From positions 2,346,501-2,410,500 of the forward strand of contig NZ_CP018154.1 in the NCBI RefSeq assembly GCF_001889025.1: DNA of 64,000 nucleotides, given 5' to 3'. Below the pieces are notes generated by a model. It searched no databases and was not told where the DNA came from. It saw only the letters and a program-made list of their open reading frames with translations. Positions 56,847 through 64,000 of the stretch are shown here, piece after piece (within the stretch, counting starts at the first letter, position 1; each line of letters opens with the position of its first letter). The translations under genes and the position numbers were made by a program. The DNA is from Sphingorhabdus lutea. GTDB taxonomy: Bacteria > Pseudomonadota > Alphaproteobacteria > Sphingomonadales > Sphingomonadaceae.

Positions 56847-57458
56847 TTATTTTGCAGCTGGTGCTGCCTCGCCCTCAGCAGGTGCAGCAGCAGCATCACC
56901 CTCTGCAGGTGCGGCTTCACCGGCGGCTGGCGCAGCAGGTAAAGGCAGATTAGAGCCAAGGCTGTTTAGATATAGAATCAAATCGGCGCGTTCCTGCGGC
57001 TTACCCAAACCGGCAAAGCTCATTTTCGTGCCATCAGCATATTTTTTCGGGCTGGTCAGCCATTTGTCCATTTCTTCAAATGACCATGGTCCTTGAACAG
57101 CTTTCAACGCGGGGGAATAATCAAATCCAGCATGTCCGGCATGTGGTTTACCCATTGTGCCCCATAAATTTGGCCCAATACCGTGCGCGCCGCCCTGTGT
57201 CGCAGTGTGGCATGACGCGCATTTCTTGAAAATAGTTTCACCCTTTGCGATATCGCCACTGGCCAATAAAGTCGCCAAAGGCACAGCAGATTCGCCGCCG
57301 CCTTCGCCGCCGCTTTCAAGGCCCTCTATCGAATATCCTGCCTTGCCTTCCTCTATCTCACCCGCATGAAAATAGGTGCTGCTGGCTATATATAGGCCCA
57401 AAGCGACAATACCGCCGCCCAAAACCCAGCCTGCAATTGTGTTGCTGCGATTATCCAT
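56847..57458 (-). CDS. Membrane-anchored c-type cytochrome (CycM/c552-like)
   Basis: 203 residues: an N-terminal membrane helix (about 9-27), a Gly/Glu-rich spacer, then a class I cytochrome c with heme motif C80-A-S-C83-H84 and axial M146 in DGTKMSFAG. It likely carries electrons between complex III and the terminal oxidase. The C terminus after about 174 is a low-complexity tail of Ala/Pro/Glu/Gly repeats (AAPAEGEAA) absent from usual family members. Divergent from pheA, an arrangement I know from other sphingomonads. Confidence 0.9.
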   Translation of the reverse strand: MDNRSNTIAGWVLGGGIVALGLYIASSTYFHAGEIEEGKAGYSIEGLESGGEGGGESAVPLATLLASGDIAKGETIFKKCASCHTATQGGAHGIGPNLWGTMGKPHAGHAGFDYSPALKAVQGPWSFEEMDKWLTSPKKYADGTKMSFAGLGKPQERADLILYLNSLGSNLPLPAAPAAGEAAPAEGDAAAAPAEGEAAPAAK

Positions 57459-57645
57459 CGAAAACTGCTCCGCTATTTTAATTTGCCGTCATTATACGGC
57501 ATGGTTTCATCGCTACCCTCTAATACCCTGAGCCGCTCTGTGCAAGAACAGATTATGACATTTATGCGCCAAAGCGTTAATTTTTGTGCAATGATGACAT
57601 AATCATGCTTGCGAATATCGCCTTGGCTTTCTATCGAACATTATC

Positions 57646-58584
57646 ATGATGGAAAATTATCCTAAAATTGCGCAAAAATTGGTCGATGAAATGACCAAGG
57701 CTGCTGCATTATCGCCCGAAAAAACCGTTTCTTTTCAAGGGGCACCGGGTGCAAATTCGCATTTGGCCGCGATAAATTATTTTCCAGATGGCCTGCCCTT
57801 GCCCTGTTTTTCATTCGAAGACGCGATTGATGCGGTAAAGGATGGCATTGCCGACCATGCGATTATCCCCATTGAAAACAGCCTGCATGGCCGCGTAGCC
57901 GACATTCATTTTCTATTGCCCGAATCCGGTTTATCGATTGTGGGCGAATATTTTATGCCGATACAGCATTGTTTAATGGCGAAATCGGCGGCGCTTTCCA
58001 TTAACGCCGCGATAAGCCACCCACAGGCGCTTGGCCAATGTCGTTTATATTTACGCCGCAAAAATATTAAACCCATTTCCTATGCCGATACAGCAGCGGC
58101 GGCGGCATTGGTCGCGGATATGGATATGGCGGATAATCAAAATGGGCAAAATGGGCAAAATGGACAAAATAGCGCGGCCATCGCGCCCAGCCTGGCGGCA
58201 AAATTATATGGTCTCAGCATTATTGAACAGGGAATAGAGGATGCAGATCATAATATGACCCGTTTTGTCGTTCTGGCGCGGGAGGCAGCAAAATATAACC
58301 AAAATAATGCGCAGCAACATGTGATGACCACCTTTATTTTTGAGGTAAAAAATATCCCCGCTGCATTATATAAGGCAATGGGCGGATTTGCCACAAATGG
58401 GGTGAATATGACCAAATTGGAAAGTTACCAATTGGGGGGAAGTTTTTCCGCAACCGAATTTTACGCCGATATTGTCGGCGCACCGGGCGATGAGGCGGTG
58501 GACCGCGCCTTGGCCGAATTGGCATTTCATTGCAAAAAATTGCGCATTTTGGGCACATATCCCATGGCGCGTAAACGCGGATAG
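57646..58584 (+). CDS. pheA: Prephenate dehydratase
   Basis: Prephenate to phenylpyruvate in phenylalanine synthesis. 312 residues: FQGAPGANSHLAA near 30-42, IIPIENSLHGRVADIH, the catalytic TRF motif in HNMTRFVVLA, and a C-terminal ACT domain with the ALYKAMGGFATNGVNMTKLESY phenylalanine-binding block. A three-unit NGQ insertion (about residues 166-174), coded by a perfect 9 bp repeat with one change, lies in a loop before the TRF block and makes the protein slightly long. Confidence 0.94.
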   Translation: MMENYPKIAQKLVDEMTKAAALSPEKTVSFQGAPGANSHLAAINYFPDGLPLPCFSFEDAIDAVKDGIADHAIIPIENSLHGRVADIHFLLPESGLSIVGEYFMPIQHCLMAKSAALSINAAISHPQALGQCRLYLRRKNIKPISYADTAAAAALVADMDMADNQNGQNGQNGQNSAAIAPSLAAKLYGLSIIEQGIEDADHNMTRFVVLAREAAKYNQNNAQQHVMTTFIFEVKNIPAALYKAMGGFATNGVNMTKLESYQLGGSFSATEFYADIVGAPGDEAVDRALAELAFHCKKLRILGTYPMARKRG

Positions 58585-58643
58585 ATTTTTTTACCAACAT
58601 CAAATAATAAATTATTTTACATTTTGAACGTCAAAAGCGCACG

Positions 58644-58669
58644 ACTCACCGAATATGGTGGGTTTTTTT
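58644..58669 (+). terminator. Terminator of pheA
   Basis: ACTCACC/GGTGGGT arms, seven pairs with one wobble, followed by TTTTTT. Confidence 0.85.
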
Positions 58670-58770
58670 GCCGACTTTAATTTGACATTAACCATATTCC
58701 CTCAATATGACGGCCCAATAGAAAAAAAGGCCCAAATGGGATTATATCGCGTCATAATGAATAAAATGTC

Positions 58771-60435
58771 ATGAAATCAATTTCGTCATCATATGATAAT
58801 ATCGCCATAAATGGCATGGATGATCAGTGCGCAAATGCCGGTGATGCGGATATGGCCCATGACGTAAATATTGCCCCTATTCCAGACAATGAAACACAGG
58901 AAACAGGCCCGCAAAATTCAAAATTTACATCATTTATCAATAATATTCGTAACTTTACCGCCGATGATTTGGCGGTTGATTTGGCCGATAATATTGGGTC
59001 GGGCAAATGGTTTCGCGGGCTTGCCACCCTGTCCGGATTTTTGGCGCTATGCATCGCATTAACCCCCGATTTTGGCCCAATTTATGGGGCGCAGGCCGCA
59101 CAACTAAATGAAGATGAATTTGACCAATTGCGCACGCAAATGATTGTGCCGATCGCCTATGGCAGCGATAGCGGCATTAAAATGGCATCGCGTGATAATG
59201 TGCGCGCTCTTTCATCCAGCCCCGAACGGCCCACCATTACATTATCCGCCACCATGGGCAGAGGGGACAGCTTTGCCCGTGTTTTACAACGCGCCGGGGT
59301 CAGCGCACAAGATATAGGCGCGGTCAGCAATTTGGTTTCTTCTGCCGTGGCATTGGGTGATATTCCATCGGGCACGGCGCTGCAAATCATGTTGGGCCGC
59401 CGGACCAGCAAAAATTCACCCCGCCCGCTTGAAACATTGTCATTTCGCGCAAGATTTGATTTAAATTTATCAGTCGCGCGCACCAATGGCGCATTATCGC
59501 TTAGCCGCGATAGCATTTTGGTGGATAATACCCCGCTGCGTATCCGTGGCACAGTGGGCAACAGCCTGTTCCGATCGGCCCGTGCGGCGGGCGCACCGGC
59601 GGATGCGGTGCAAAAATTCCTGCGGGTGATTGACGCGCAAATGTCGGTTGATAGCATTCGTTCTGGCGATGAATTTGACATCATTATTGATTATAAACGT
59701 GCCGAAACCGGCGAGGTTGAGGTTGGCGATTTATTATATGCGGGCATTGATCGCGGTGGCCGGCCCAAGGTGCAAATGTTAAAATGGCAAAGCGGGTCAA
59801 GCACCCAATGGTTTGAGGCATCGGGCGTGGGCGAAAGCAGAGGCGAATTTGGCCGTCCGGTCAATGGCCGTATTTCATCGGGATATGGTATGCGCCGCCA
59901 CCCCATTTTGGGATATCGCCGAATGCATGCAGGTATTGATTTTGCCGCGCCCCATGGCACCCCCATTTATGCTGTGACCAGCGGAACAGTGCGTTATTCG
60001 GGACGCAAGGGCGGCAATGGCAATTATGTGCAAATTGACCATGGCAGCGGCCTTGCCACCGGATATTCGCATTTAAGCCGGATTGCCGCACGCAGCGGGC
60101 AAAATGTGCGGCGCGGCCAAATTATCGGCTATGTCGGATCAACCGGATTATCAACCGGCGCGCATTTACATTATACATTATATAAAAATGGCCGAACGGT
60201 GAACCCCATGTCGGTTAAATTCACGACCAAGGCACAATTATCCGGCGCAGAATTGGCACGTTTTCGCGGCAAATTAAATGCATTAAAATCGGTCAGCCCC
60301 GGCGCCGCTTTGTCACCGTTAAAGGCGCGTAAAACCGAAGCTGATGCAAATTTGCGCGAAATTGACCGTGTTTCTGCCGTTACGCCCGCCCAGCATTTGG
60401 GCCGAACAACCACCAAGGCACAGTTTAATATTTAA
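58771..60435 (+). CDS. M23-family metallopeptidase (LytM domain, membrane-anchored)
   Basis: Cell-wall endopeptidase or an activator of amidases. 554 residues: a polar cytoplasmic-looking segment (1-80), a membrane helix near 85-105 (LATLSGFLALCIAL), a long middle part with a LysM/OapA-like TLSATMGRGDSFARVLQRAGVSAQDIG, and a C-terminal LytM domain (about 370-475) with zinc ligands in RMHAGIDFAAPHGTP and GAHLHYTLYKNG, complete. Similar to MepM-type proteins. Confidence 0.9.
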   Translation: MKSISSSYDNIAINGMDDQCANAGDADMAHDVNIAPIPDNETQETGPQNSKFTSFINNIRNFTADDLAVDLADNIGSGKWFRGLATLSGFLALCIALTPDFGPIYGAQAAQLNEDEFDQLRTQMIVPIAYGSDSGIKMASRDNVRALSSSPERPTITLSATMGRGDSFARVLQRAGVSAQDIGAVSNLVSSAVALGDIPSGTALQIMLGRRTSKNSPRPLETLSFRARFDLNLSVARTNGALSLSRDSILVDNTPLRIRGTVGNSLFRSARAAGAPADAVQKFLRVIDAQMSVDSIRSGDEFDIIIDYKRAETGEVEVGDLLYAGIDRGGRPKVQMLKWQSGSSTQWFEASGVGESRGEFGRPVNGRISSGYGMRRHPILGYRRMHAGIDFAAPHGTPIYAVTSGTVRYSGRKGGNGNYVQIDHGSGLATGYSHLSRIAARSGQNVRRGQIIGYVGSTGLSTGAHLHYTLYKNGRTVNPMSVKFTTKAQLSGAELARFRGKLNALKSVSPGAALSPLKARKTEADANLREIDRVSAVTPAQHLGRTTTKAQFNI

Positions 60436-60466
60436 GGGCGCTTAAAGCGCAAGATAATAAAATCGG

Positions 60467-60482
60467 CCAATAATATTATCGG
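60467..60482. promoter_or_regulatory. Palindromic site upstream of hemB
   Basis: CCAATAATATTATCGG, a 16 bp near-palindrome with one mismatched pair, 68 bp before the hemB start. Operator-like but unidentified. Confidence 0.3.
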
Positions 60483-60549
60483 TTAATAGTATAATCGACA
60501 CGCTATAGAATTGCTTGAGCATCGCGGGGCAAATGACTATGCATATTTT

Positions 60550-61551
60550 ATGAATAATAATATTTCTTTTCCCGCCACGCGCCTGCGCCGTTCCCGCATG
60601 AATAATTGGTCACGTAATATGGTGCGTGAAACCGCTTTGTCCCCGTCTGACCTTATCTGGCCATTATTTATTATTGAGGGCGAAAATCAACGCGAGGATA
60701 TAGGCAGCCTTCCTGGTGTGTCGCGCATGTCGGTGGATTTAATTTTGAAAAGCGCGGCAGAGGCGATTGATTTGGGTATAAATTGCCTTGCCCTATTTCC
60801 TAACACGCCGCCCCATTTGCGTGATGAAAATGGCAGCGAGGCATCAAATCCGGATAATTTAATGTGCCGCGCCACCCACGCGATAAAGGATAAATTTGGC
60901 AATAAAATTGGTGTTTTAACCGATGTTGCTCTTGATCCCTATACCAGCCATGGGCAGGACGGAATTATTGATAAGGACGGCCAAATATTAAATGATGAAA
61001 CCGCCTCTGCCTTGGTTGATCAGGCTATCAATCAGGCAAATGCAGGCGCAGACATTATCGCGCCCAGCGACATGATGGACGGCCGCATTGGCGCCATTCG
61101 CCGCGCATTGGAAATGAACAATCATCCCAATGTGCAAATAATGAGCTATGCTGCAAAATATGCCAGCGCCTTTTACGGGCCATTTCGCGATGCGGTGGGG
61201 TCTGGCGGATTGTTAAAGGGCGATAAAAAATCATATCAAATGGACCCCGCCAATAGTGATGAGGCTATGCGCGAGGTGGCATTGGATATTTCCGAAGGCG
61301 CGGATTATGTGATGGTGAAACCGGCATTAAGTTATTTGGACATTATATACCGCGTCAAAAGCGAATTTGCCGTGCCAGTTTTCGCATATCAAGTATCGGG
61401 TGAATTTGCGATGGTGGAGGCCGCAGCAAAGGCAGGCATGGGCGATAGGGACGCGATGATGATGGAAAATTTATTGTCGATAAAACGCGCGGGTGCCAAT
61501 GGTATTTTGACATATTTTGCACCGCAAGCCGCCAAAATATTGGGCAAATAA
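60550..61551 (+). CDS. hemB: Porphobilinogen synthase (ALA dehydratase)
   Basis: Condenses two 5-aminolevulinates in heme synthesis. From ATG 60550 the protein is 333 residues, the usual length, beginning like homologues (FPATRLRRSRMNNWSR). The active-site lysines lie in QIMSYAAKYASAFYGPFR and VMVKPALSYLD; DVALDPYTSHGQDG is the metal-switch region lacking zinc cysteines (Mg-type). The open frame from 60511 uses TTG with no ribosome site. Confidence 0.94.
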   Translation: MNNNISFPATRLRRSRMNNWSRNMVRETALSPSDLIWPLFIIEGENQREDIGSLPGVSRMSVDLILKSAAEAIDLGINCLALFPNTPPHLRDENGSEASNPDNLMCRATHAIKDKFGNKIGVLTDVALDPYTSHGQDGIIDKDGQILNDETASALVDQAINQANAGADIIAPSDMMDGRIGAIRRALEMNNHPNVQIMSYAAKYASAFYGPFRDAVGSGGLLKGDKKSYQMDPANSDEAMREVALDISEGADYVMVKPALSYLDIIYRVKSEFAVPVFAYQVSGEFAMVEAAAKAGMGDRDAMMMENLLSIKRAGANGILTYFAPQAAKILGK

Positions 61552-61557
61552 TCGGCG

Positions 61558-62112
61558 ATGAGCGATATTATCCTTGAAACAAAGCGCACCATATTGCGCA
61601 CCCAAAAATCGGGCGATATTGACGCGTTCATGCTGCATTTGAATATTGAACCGGTCATGCAATTTTTGGGCGGGGTTCAAGAACGCCATCAGGTGGAGGC
61701 ATTATTTGCCCGTATGGCGGCATGTCAGGCCCAATTTGGCCATAGTTTTTACATTGTTCAAGATAAGGATGATGGACAGGTTTTGGGTTTTTGCGGGTTA
61801 AAAAGGGTGAATAGTGCGGGCACAAATTTAACCAATAATTTTGAAATTGGCTGGCGTTTGCGCCGCGAAATTTGGGGAAATGGCATTGGATTTGAAACCG
61901 CCCATGCGGTCATGCAACATGGATTTTCCCGCCTGCGCGCGCCCCATATTGTCGCCTTAACAATAAAGGAAAATTTGGCATCAATTGCCCTGATGCGCAA
62001 ATTGGGCATGGCCCGCGCCGCGCATTTGGATTTTAATGATCCCGAAATGCCATTTGGATTGAATAATCCGATCATTGTTCATGAAATAAAGGCAGAAGAA
62101 TTTGCAAAATAG
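61558..62112 (+). CDS. GNAT-family N-acetyltransferase
   Basis: 184 residues of the RimJ/RimL-like type: TKRTILRT at the start, LGFCGLKRVNSAGTN, FEIGWRLRREIWGNGIGFETA (acetyl-CoA loop) and VALTIKENLASIALMRKLGM. Substrate unknown, perhaps a small molecule or ribosomal N terminus. It begins 6 bp after the hemB stop and overlaps the next gene by 11 bp, so the three are one transcription unit. Confidence 0.88.
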   Translation: MSDIILETKRTILRTQKSGDIDAFMLHLNIEPVMQFLGGVQERHQVEALFARMAACQAQFGHSFYIVQDKDDGQVLGFCGLKRVNSAGTNLTNNFEIGWRLRREIWGNGIGFETAHAVMQHGFSRLRAPHIVALTIKENLASIALMRKLGMARAAHLDFNDPEMPFGLNNPIIVHEIKAEEFAK

Positions 62113-64000
62113 CCCAGCCATCAATGACAAATTGATCGATAATTTTCATCATCTATATTCGGGTCGCGGCTTAATTACCGCCATTATATTTTTGGGCAGT
62201 TTTTTATTATTCATGGTGCAACCCATGGTCGCGCGCATTGCCTTGCCCGAATTGGGCGGTTCTTCATCGGTATGGAACAGCGCGATGTTGGTGTATCAAT
62301 GTTTACTATTGGCCGGATATGGCTATGCCCATTTTCTGTCGAGCAAATTGGGGCGGCGGCAATATATTATCCACCCCATCATCATGTGTATCGCCTTTGC
62401 CCTATGGTTGCCCTTTGCGCTTTATGTCCCGCATTTTGCGGTGGATTTCTCCCCATTTTGGCGCGTACCAATAATGTTTATTTTCTCCATTGGCCCACCA
62501 TTTTTCATTATCGCTGCACAGGCCCCCTTAATGCAAATATGGTTCAGCCGCACCGCGCCATTGGCCAATCCCTACCCCCTATATGCGGCATCAAATTTGG
62601 GCAGTTTTTTCGGCCTTTTATCCTATCCTTTTTTAATTGAGCCCTTTTTTGCGCTTTCAACACAAAAAAATATATGGGCGATTGGCGGCTGCCTGCTTCT
62701 TTTATTGGTTTGTGTCCTTGCATGGCGCACATATTTACATGACAAAATATCGGATAATAAGAACAATGCTCCAGACCGCCCTTTAAAGGTGACGGAGGAA
62801 AATTCACCCAATATTATCACATGGAAAAAACGCCTATTATGGCTGGCCCTGTCGGCCATTCCGTCCGCATTCATGCTATCCACCACCACCCATATCAGCA
62901 CGGATATTATTGCCATGCCCATGCTGTGGGTGCTGCCGCTCGCCCTCTATCTGCTCAGCTTCACCATCGCCTTTTCCGATCGGCAAGCCATGGCCAATAT
63001 TATCGCCATTCTTGCCCCATGGATGATATTGGCGGCGGGCGCGATTATATTTTATCTCGATAGCCGCGCCAATTATTATTCCTTATTATTCAGCCCGCTT
63101 TTATTATTGATATTGGCCACGGCGCTGCACCAACGATTATATACCCTGCGCCCCGATGCTTCTTCGCTGACCATATTTTATTTATGGATGGCAGCGGGCG
63201 GTGCATTGGGCGGTATTTTTGCCGCATTGATTGCGCCGTTAATTTTTGATTGGACGTGGGAACATCCTTTATTGCTTATATGCGGGGCAATATTGCTACG
63301 TCCCATGTTGATTTTTGGCCTGCCGCGCCATGATAATGGGGCAGTGGAGTCCAGCCAGATTGTGACGATAATCTTCTCCTTTGTCGCGCTTGCCCTTGCC
63401 CTCATTTTCACCCGTCCATTTTTCGGCCTGAATGGACAAAGCCAAATATTTCTCATGCTGGTCATGTGGGTAATTGGTATAATTTCCTTTGGCAGTAGGC
63501 CCGCCTTCATCATCTCTCTTGCCGCGTTAATGATTGCATCGGGCGCGGATTATATGTTTGATAAAAGCTGGCATGGGCAAAGAGTACGCAGTTATTTTGG
63601 TATTTATACTATTGATCAATCGCCCAGCGGCAATGCCCGTTGGTTGACCCATGGCACGACATTACATGGCACTCAATTGGTTAATCGCCCCACCCTGCCG
63701 ACCAGCTATTACAACCCGAAATCGGGTGTCGGCCTGGCCCTTGCGGCGGCCCCATCGCTTTATACCCGGCCCAATATTGCCGTGGTTGGATTGGGGTCGG
63801 GCACTTTATCCTGTTATAAAAAACCCGAACAAAAATGGACATTTTTTGAAATTGATCCAGTGGTGGCCAAAATTGCACAGGATAAAAGGATATTTTCTTT
63901 CCTGCATCGCTGTGCGCCCGATGCCAATATCATCATTGGCGATGCGCGCATATCATTGGGGCAAATATCCGATGGGCAATATGATATTTTGGTTATTGAT
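62102..64000 (+). CDS. Membrane-spermidine synthase-like fusion (partial at window end)
   Basis: 633 codons to the window edge. An N-terminal membrane part of many helices (the first, near residue 24-43, reads LITAIIFLGSFLLFMVQPMVARIALPELGG) is followed, from about residue 540, by a spermidine synthase-like methyltransferase fold: VVGLGSGTLSCY, FEIDPVVAKIAQD and GDARISL. This MFS/SpeE-type fusion is widespread and of unknown substrate. Start is taken as TTG 62102, with the GNAT stop overlapping by 11 bp; an ATG at about 62215 is an alternative but would lose the first part of helix 1. The C terminus lies beyond the window. Confidence 0.82.
   Translation, partial: MQNSPAINDKLIDNFHHLYSGRGLITAIIFLGSFLLFMVQPMVARIALPELGGSSSVWNSAMLVYQCLLLAGYGYAHFLSSKLGRRQYIIHPIIMCIAFALWLPFALYVPHFAVDFSPFWRVPIMFIFSIGPPFFIIAAQAPLMQIWFSRTAPLANPYPLYAASNLGSFFGLLSYPFLIEPFFALSTQKNIWAIGGCLLLLLVCVLAWRTYLHDKISDNKNNAPDRPLKVTEENSPNIITWKKRLLWLALSAIPSAFMLSTTTHISTDIIAMPMLWVLPLALYLLSFTIAFSDRQAMANIIAILAPWMILAAGAIIFYLDSRANYYSLLFSPLLLLILATALHQRLYTLRPDASSLTIFYLWMAAGGALGGIFAALIAPLIFDWTWEHPLLLICGAILLRPMLIFGLPRHDNGAVESSQIVTIIFSFVALALALIFTRPFFGLNGQSQIFLMLVMWVIGIISFGSRPAFIISLAALMIASGADYMFDKSWHGQRVRSYFGIYTIDQSPSGNARWLTHGTTLHGTQLVNRPTLPTSYYNPKSGVGLALAAAPSLYTRPNIAVVGLGSGTLSCYKKPEQKWTFFEIDPVVAKIAQDKRIFSFLHRCAPDANIIIGDARISLGQISDGQYDILVID

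Noticed and set aside
1..64000. tRNA or rRNA genes
   Set aside because: I looked for T-loop GTTCGAATC-type sequence with acceptor pairing and for rRNA signatures and found none; a covariance search could still find a missed one.

Overview
The window is a stretch of alphaproteobacterial chromosome, most likely from the Sphingomonadales. This rests on SciP (DUF1153), a large NAD-glutamate dehydrogenase of the 180 kDa class, a RcGTA-type gene-transfer-agent packaging module, a candidate serC leader RNA, HisZ next to PurA and SerA, and an HPr-rel-A cassette. By eye it is moderately AT-rich, with AT-rich spacers and frequent GTG or TTG starts. I found no rRNA, tRNA, CRISPR array, transposase or integrase. 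Nearly all of it is core housekeeping DNA.

Layout. 1-2340: start of a gene-transfer-agent/prophage packaging module (portal, large terminase, small terminase, minus strand). 2633-8107: beta-oxidation operon with a TetR regulator (AMACR, thiolase, fused hydratase/dehydrogenase). 8232-10669: divergent dinB and a Bcr/CflA efflux pump. 10690-14858: minus-strand operon xthA, ribA, PqqD-like protein, HprK-like kinase, nucleotidyltransferase; the last three form the poorly understood HPr-rel-A cassette. 14910-18235: palindromic element, lolA, ftsK. 18507-21918: UbiH-type hydroxylase, OmpA/glycine-zipper lipoprotein, CorC-type membrane protein. 22135-29820: a long minus-strand run, in transcription order dnaJ-like, yihY, fabI, aroC, an unknown secreted protein, an SLC13 carrier, then an operon of a BON-like protein, a 31-residue membrane peptide and a membrane-anchored helix-hairpin-helix protein. 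30026-32394: pdxH, CDF exporter, PhzF. 32410-35283: serine hydrolase, small cysteine-bearing protein, mnmA. 35469-42772: sciP, glsB-type gene, RND pump, DUF445 protein. 42860-49008: glutamate dehydrogenase divergent from a dicarboxylate/amino-acid symporter. 49094-55792: serC, serA, hisZ, purA, with an alpha/beta hydrolase inserted between hisZ and purA. 55879-64000: LOG protein, membrane cytochrome c divergent from pheA, M23 peptidase, hemB, GNAT, and a membrane-spermidine synthase fusion cut by the window end.

The points most worth a second look are these. (1) At least eight short tandem duplications (10-23 bp units) sit at or just 3' of stop codons, and some include the stop codon. (2) The HPr-rel-A cassette is translationally coupled to ribA and has no visible peptide substrate. 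(3) The three-gene membrane/HhH operon contains an unlisted 31-residue peptide. (4) A two-hairpin leader and promoter precede serC, and a perfect GC hairpin separates serC from serA. (5) A cysteine-rich segment is fused to an alpha/beta hydrolase. Start codons were revised by Shine-Dalgarno position or overlap where stated.
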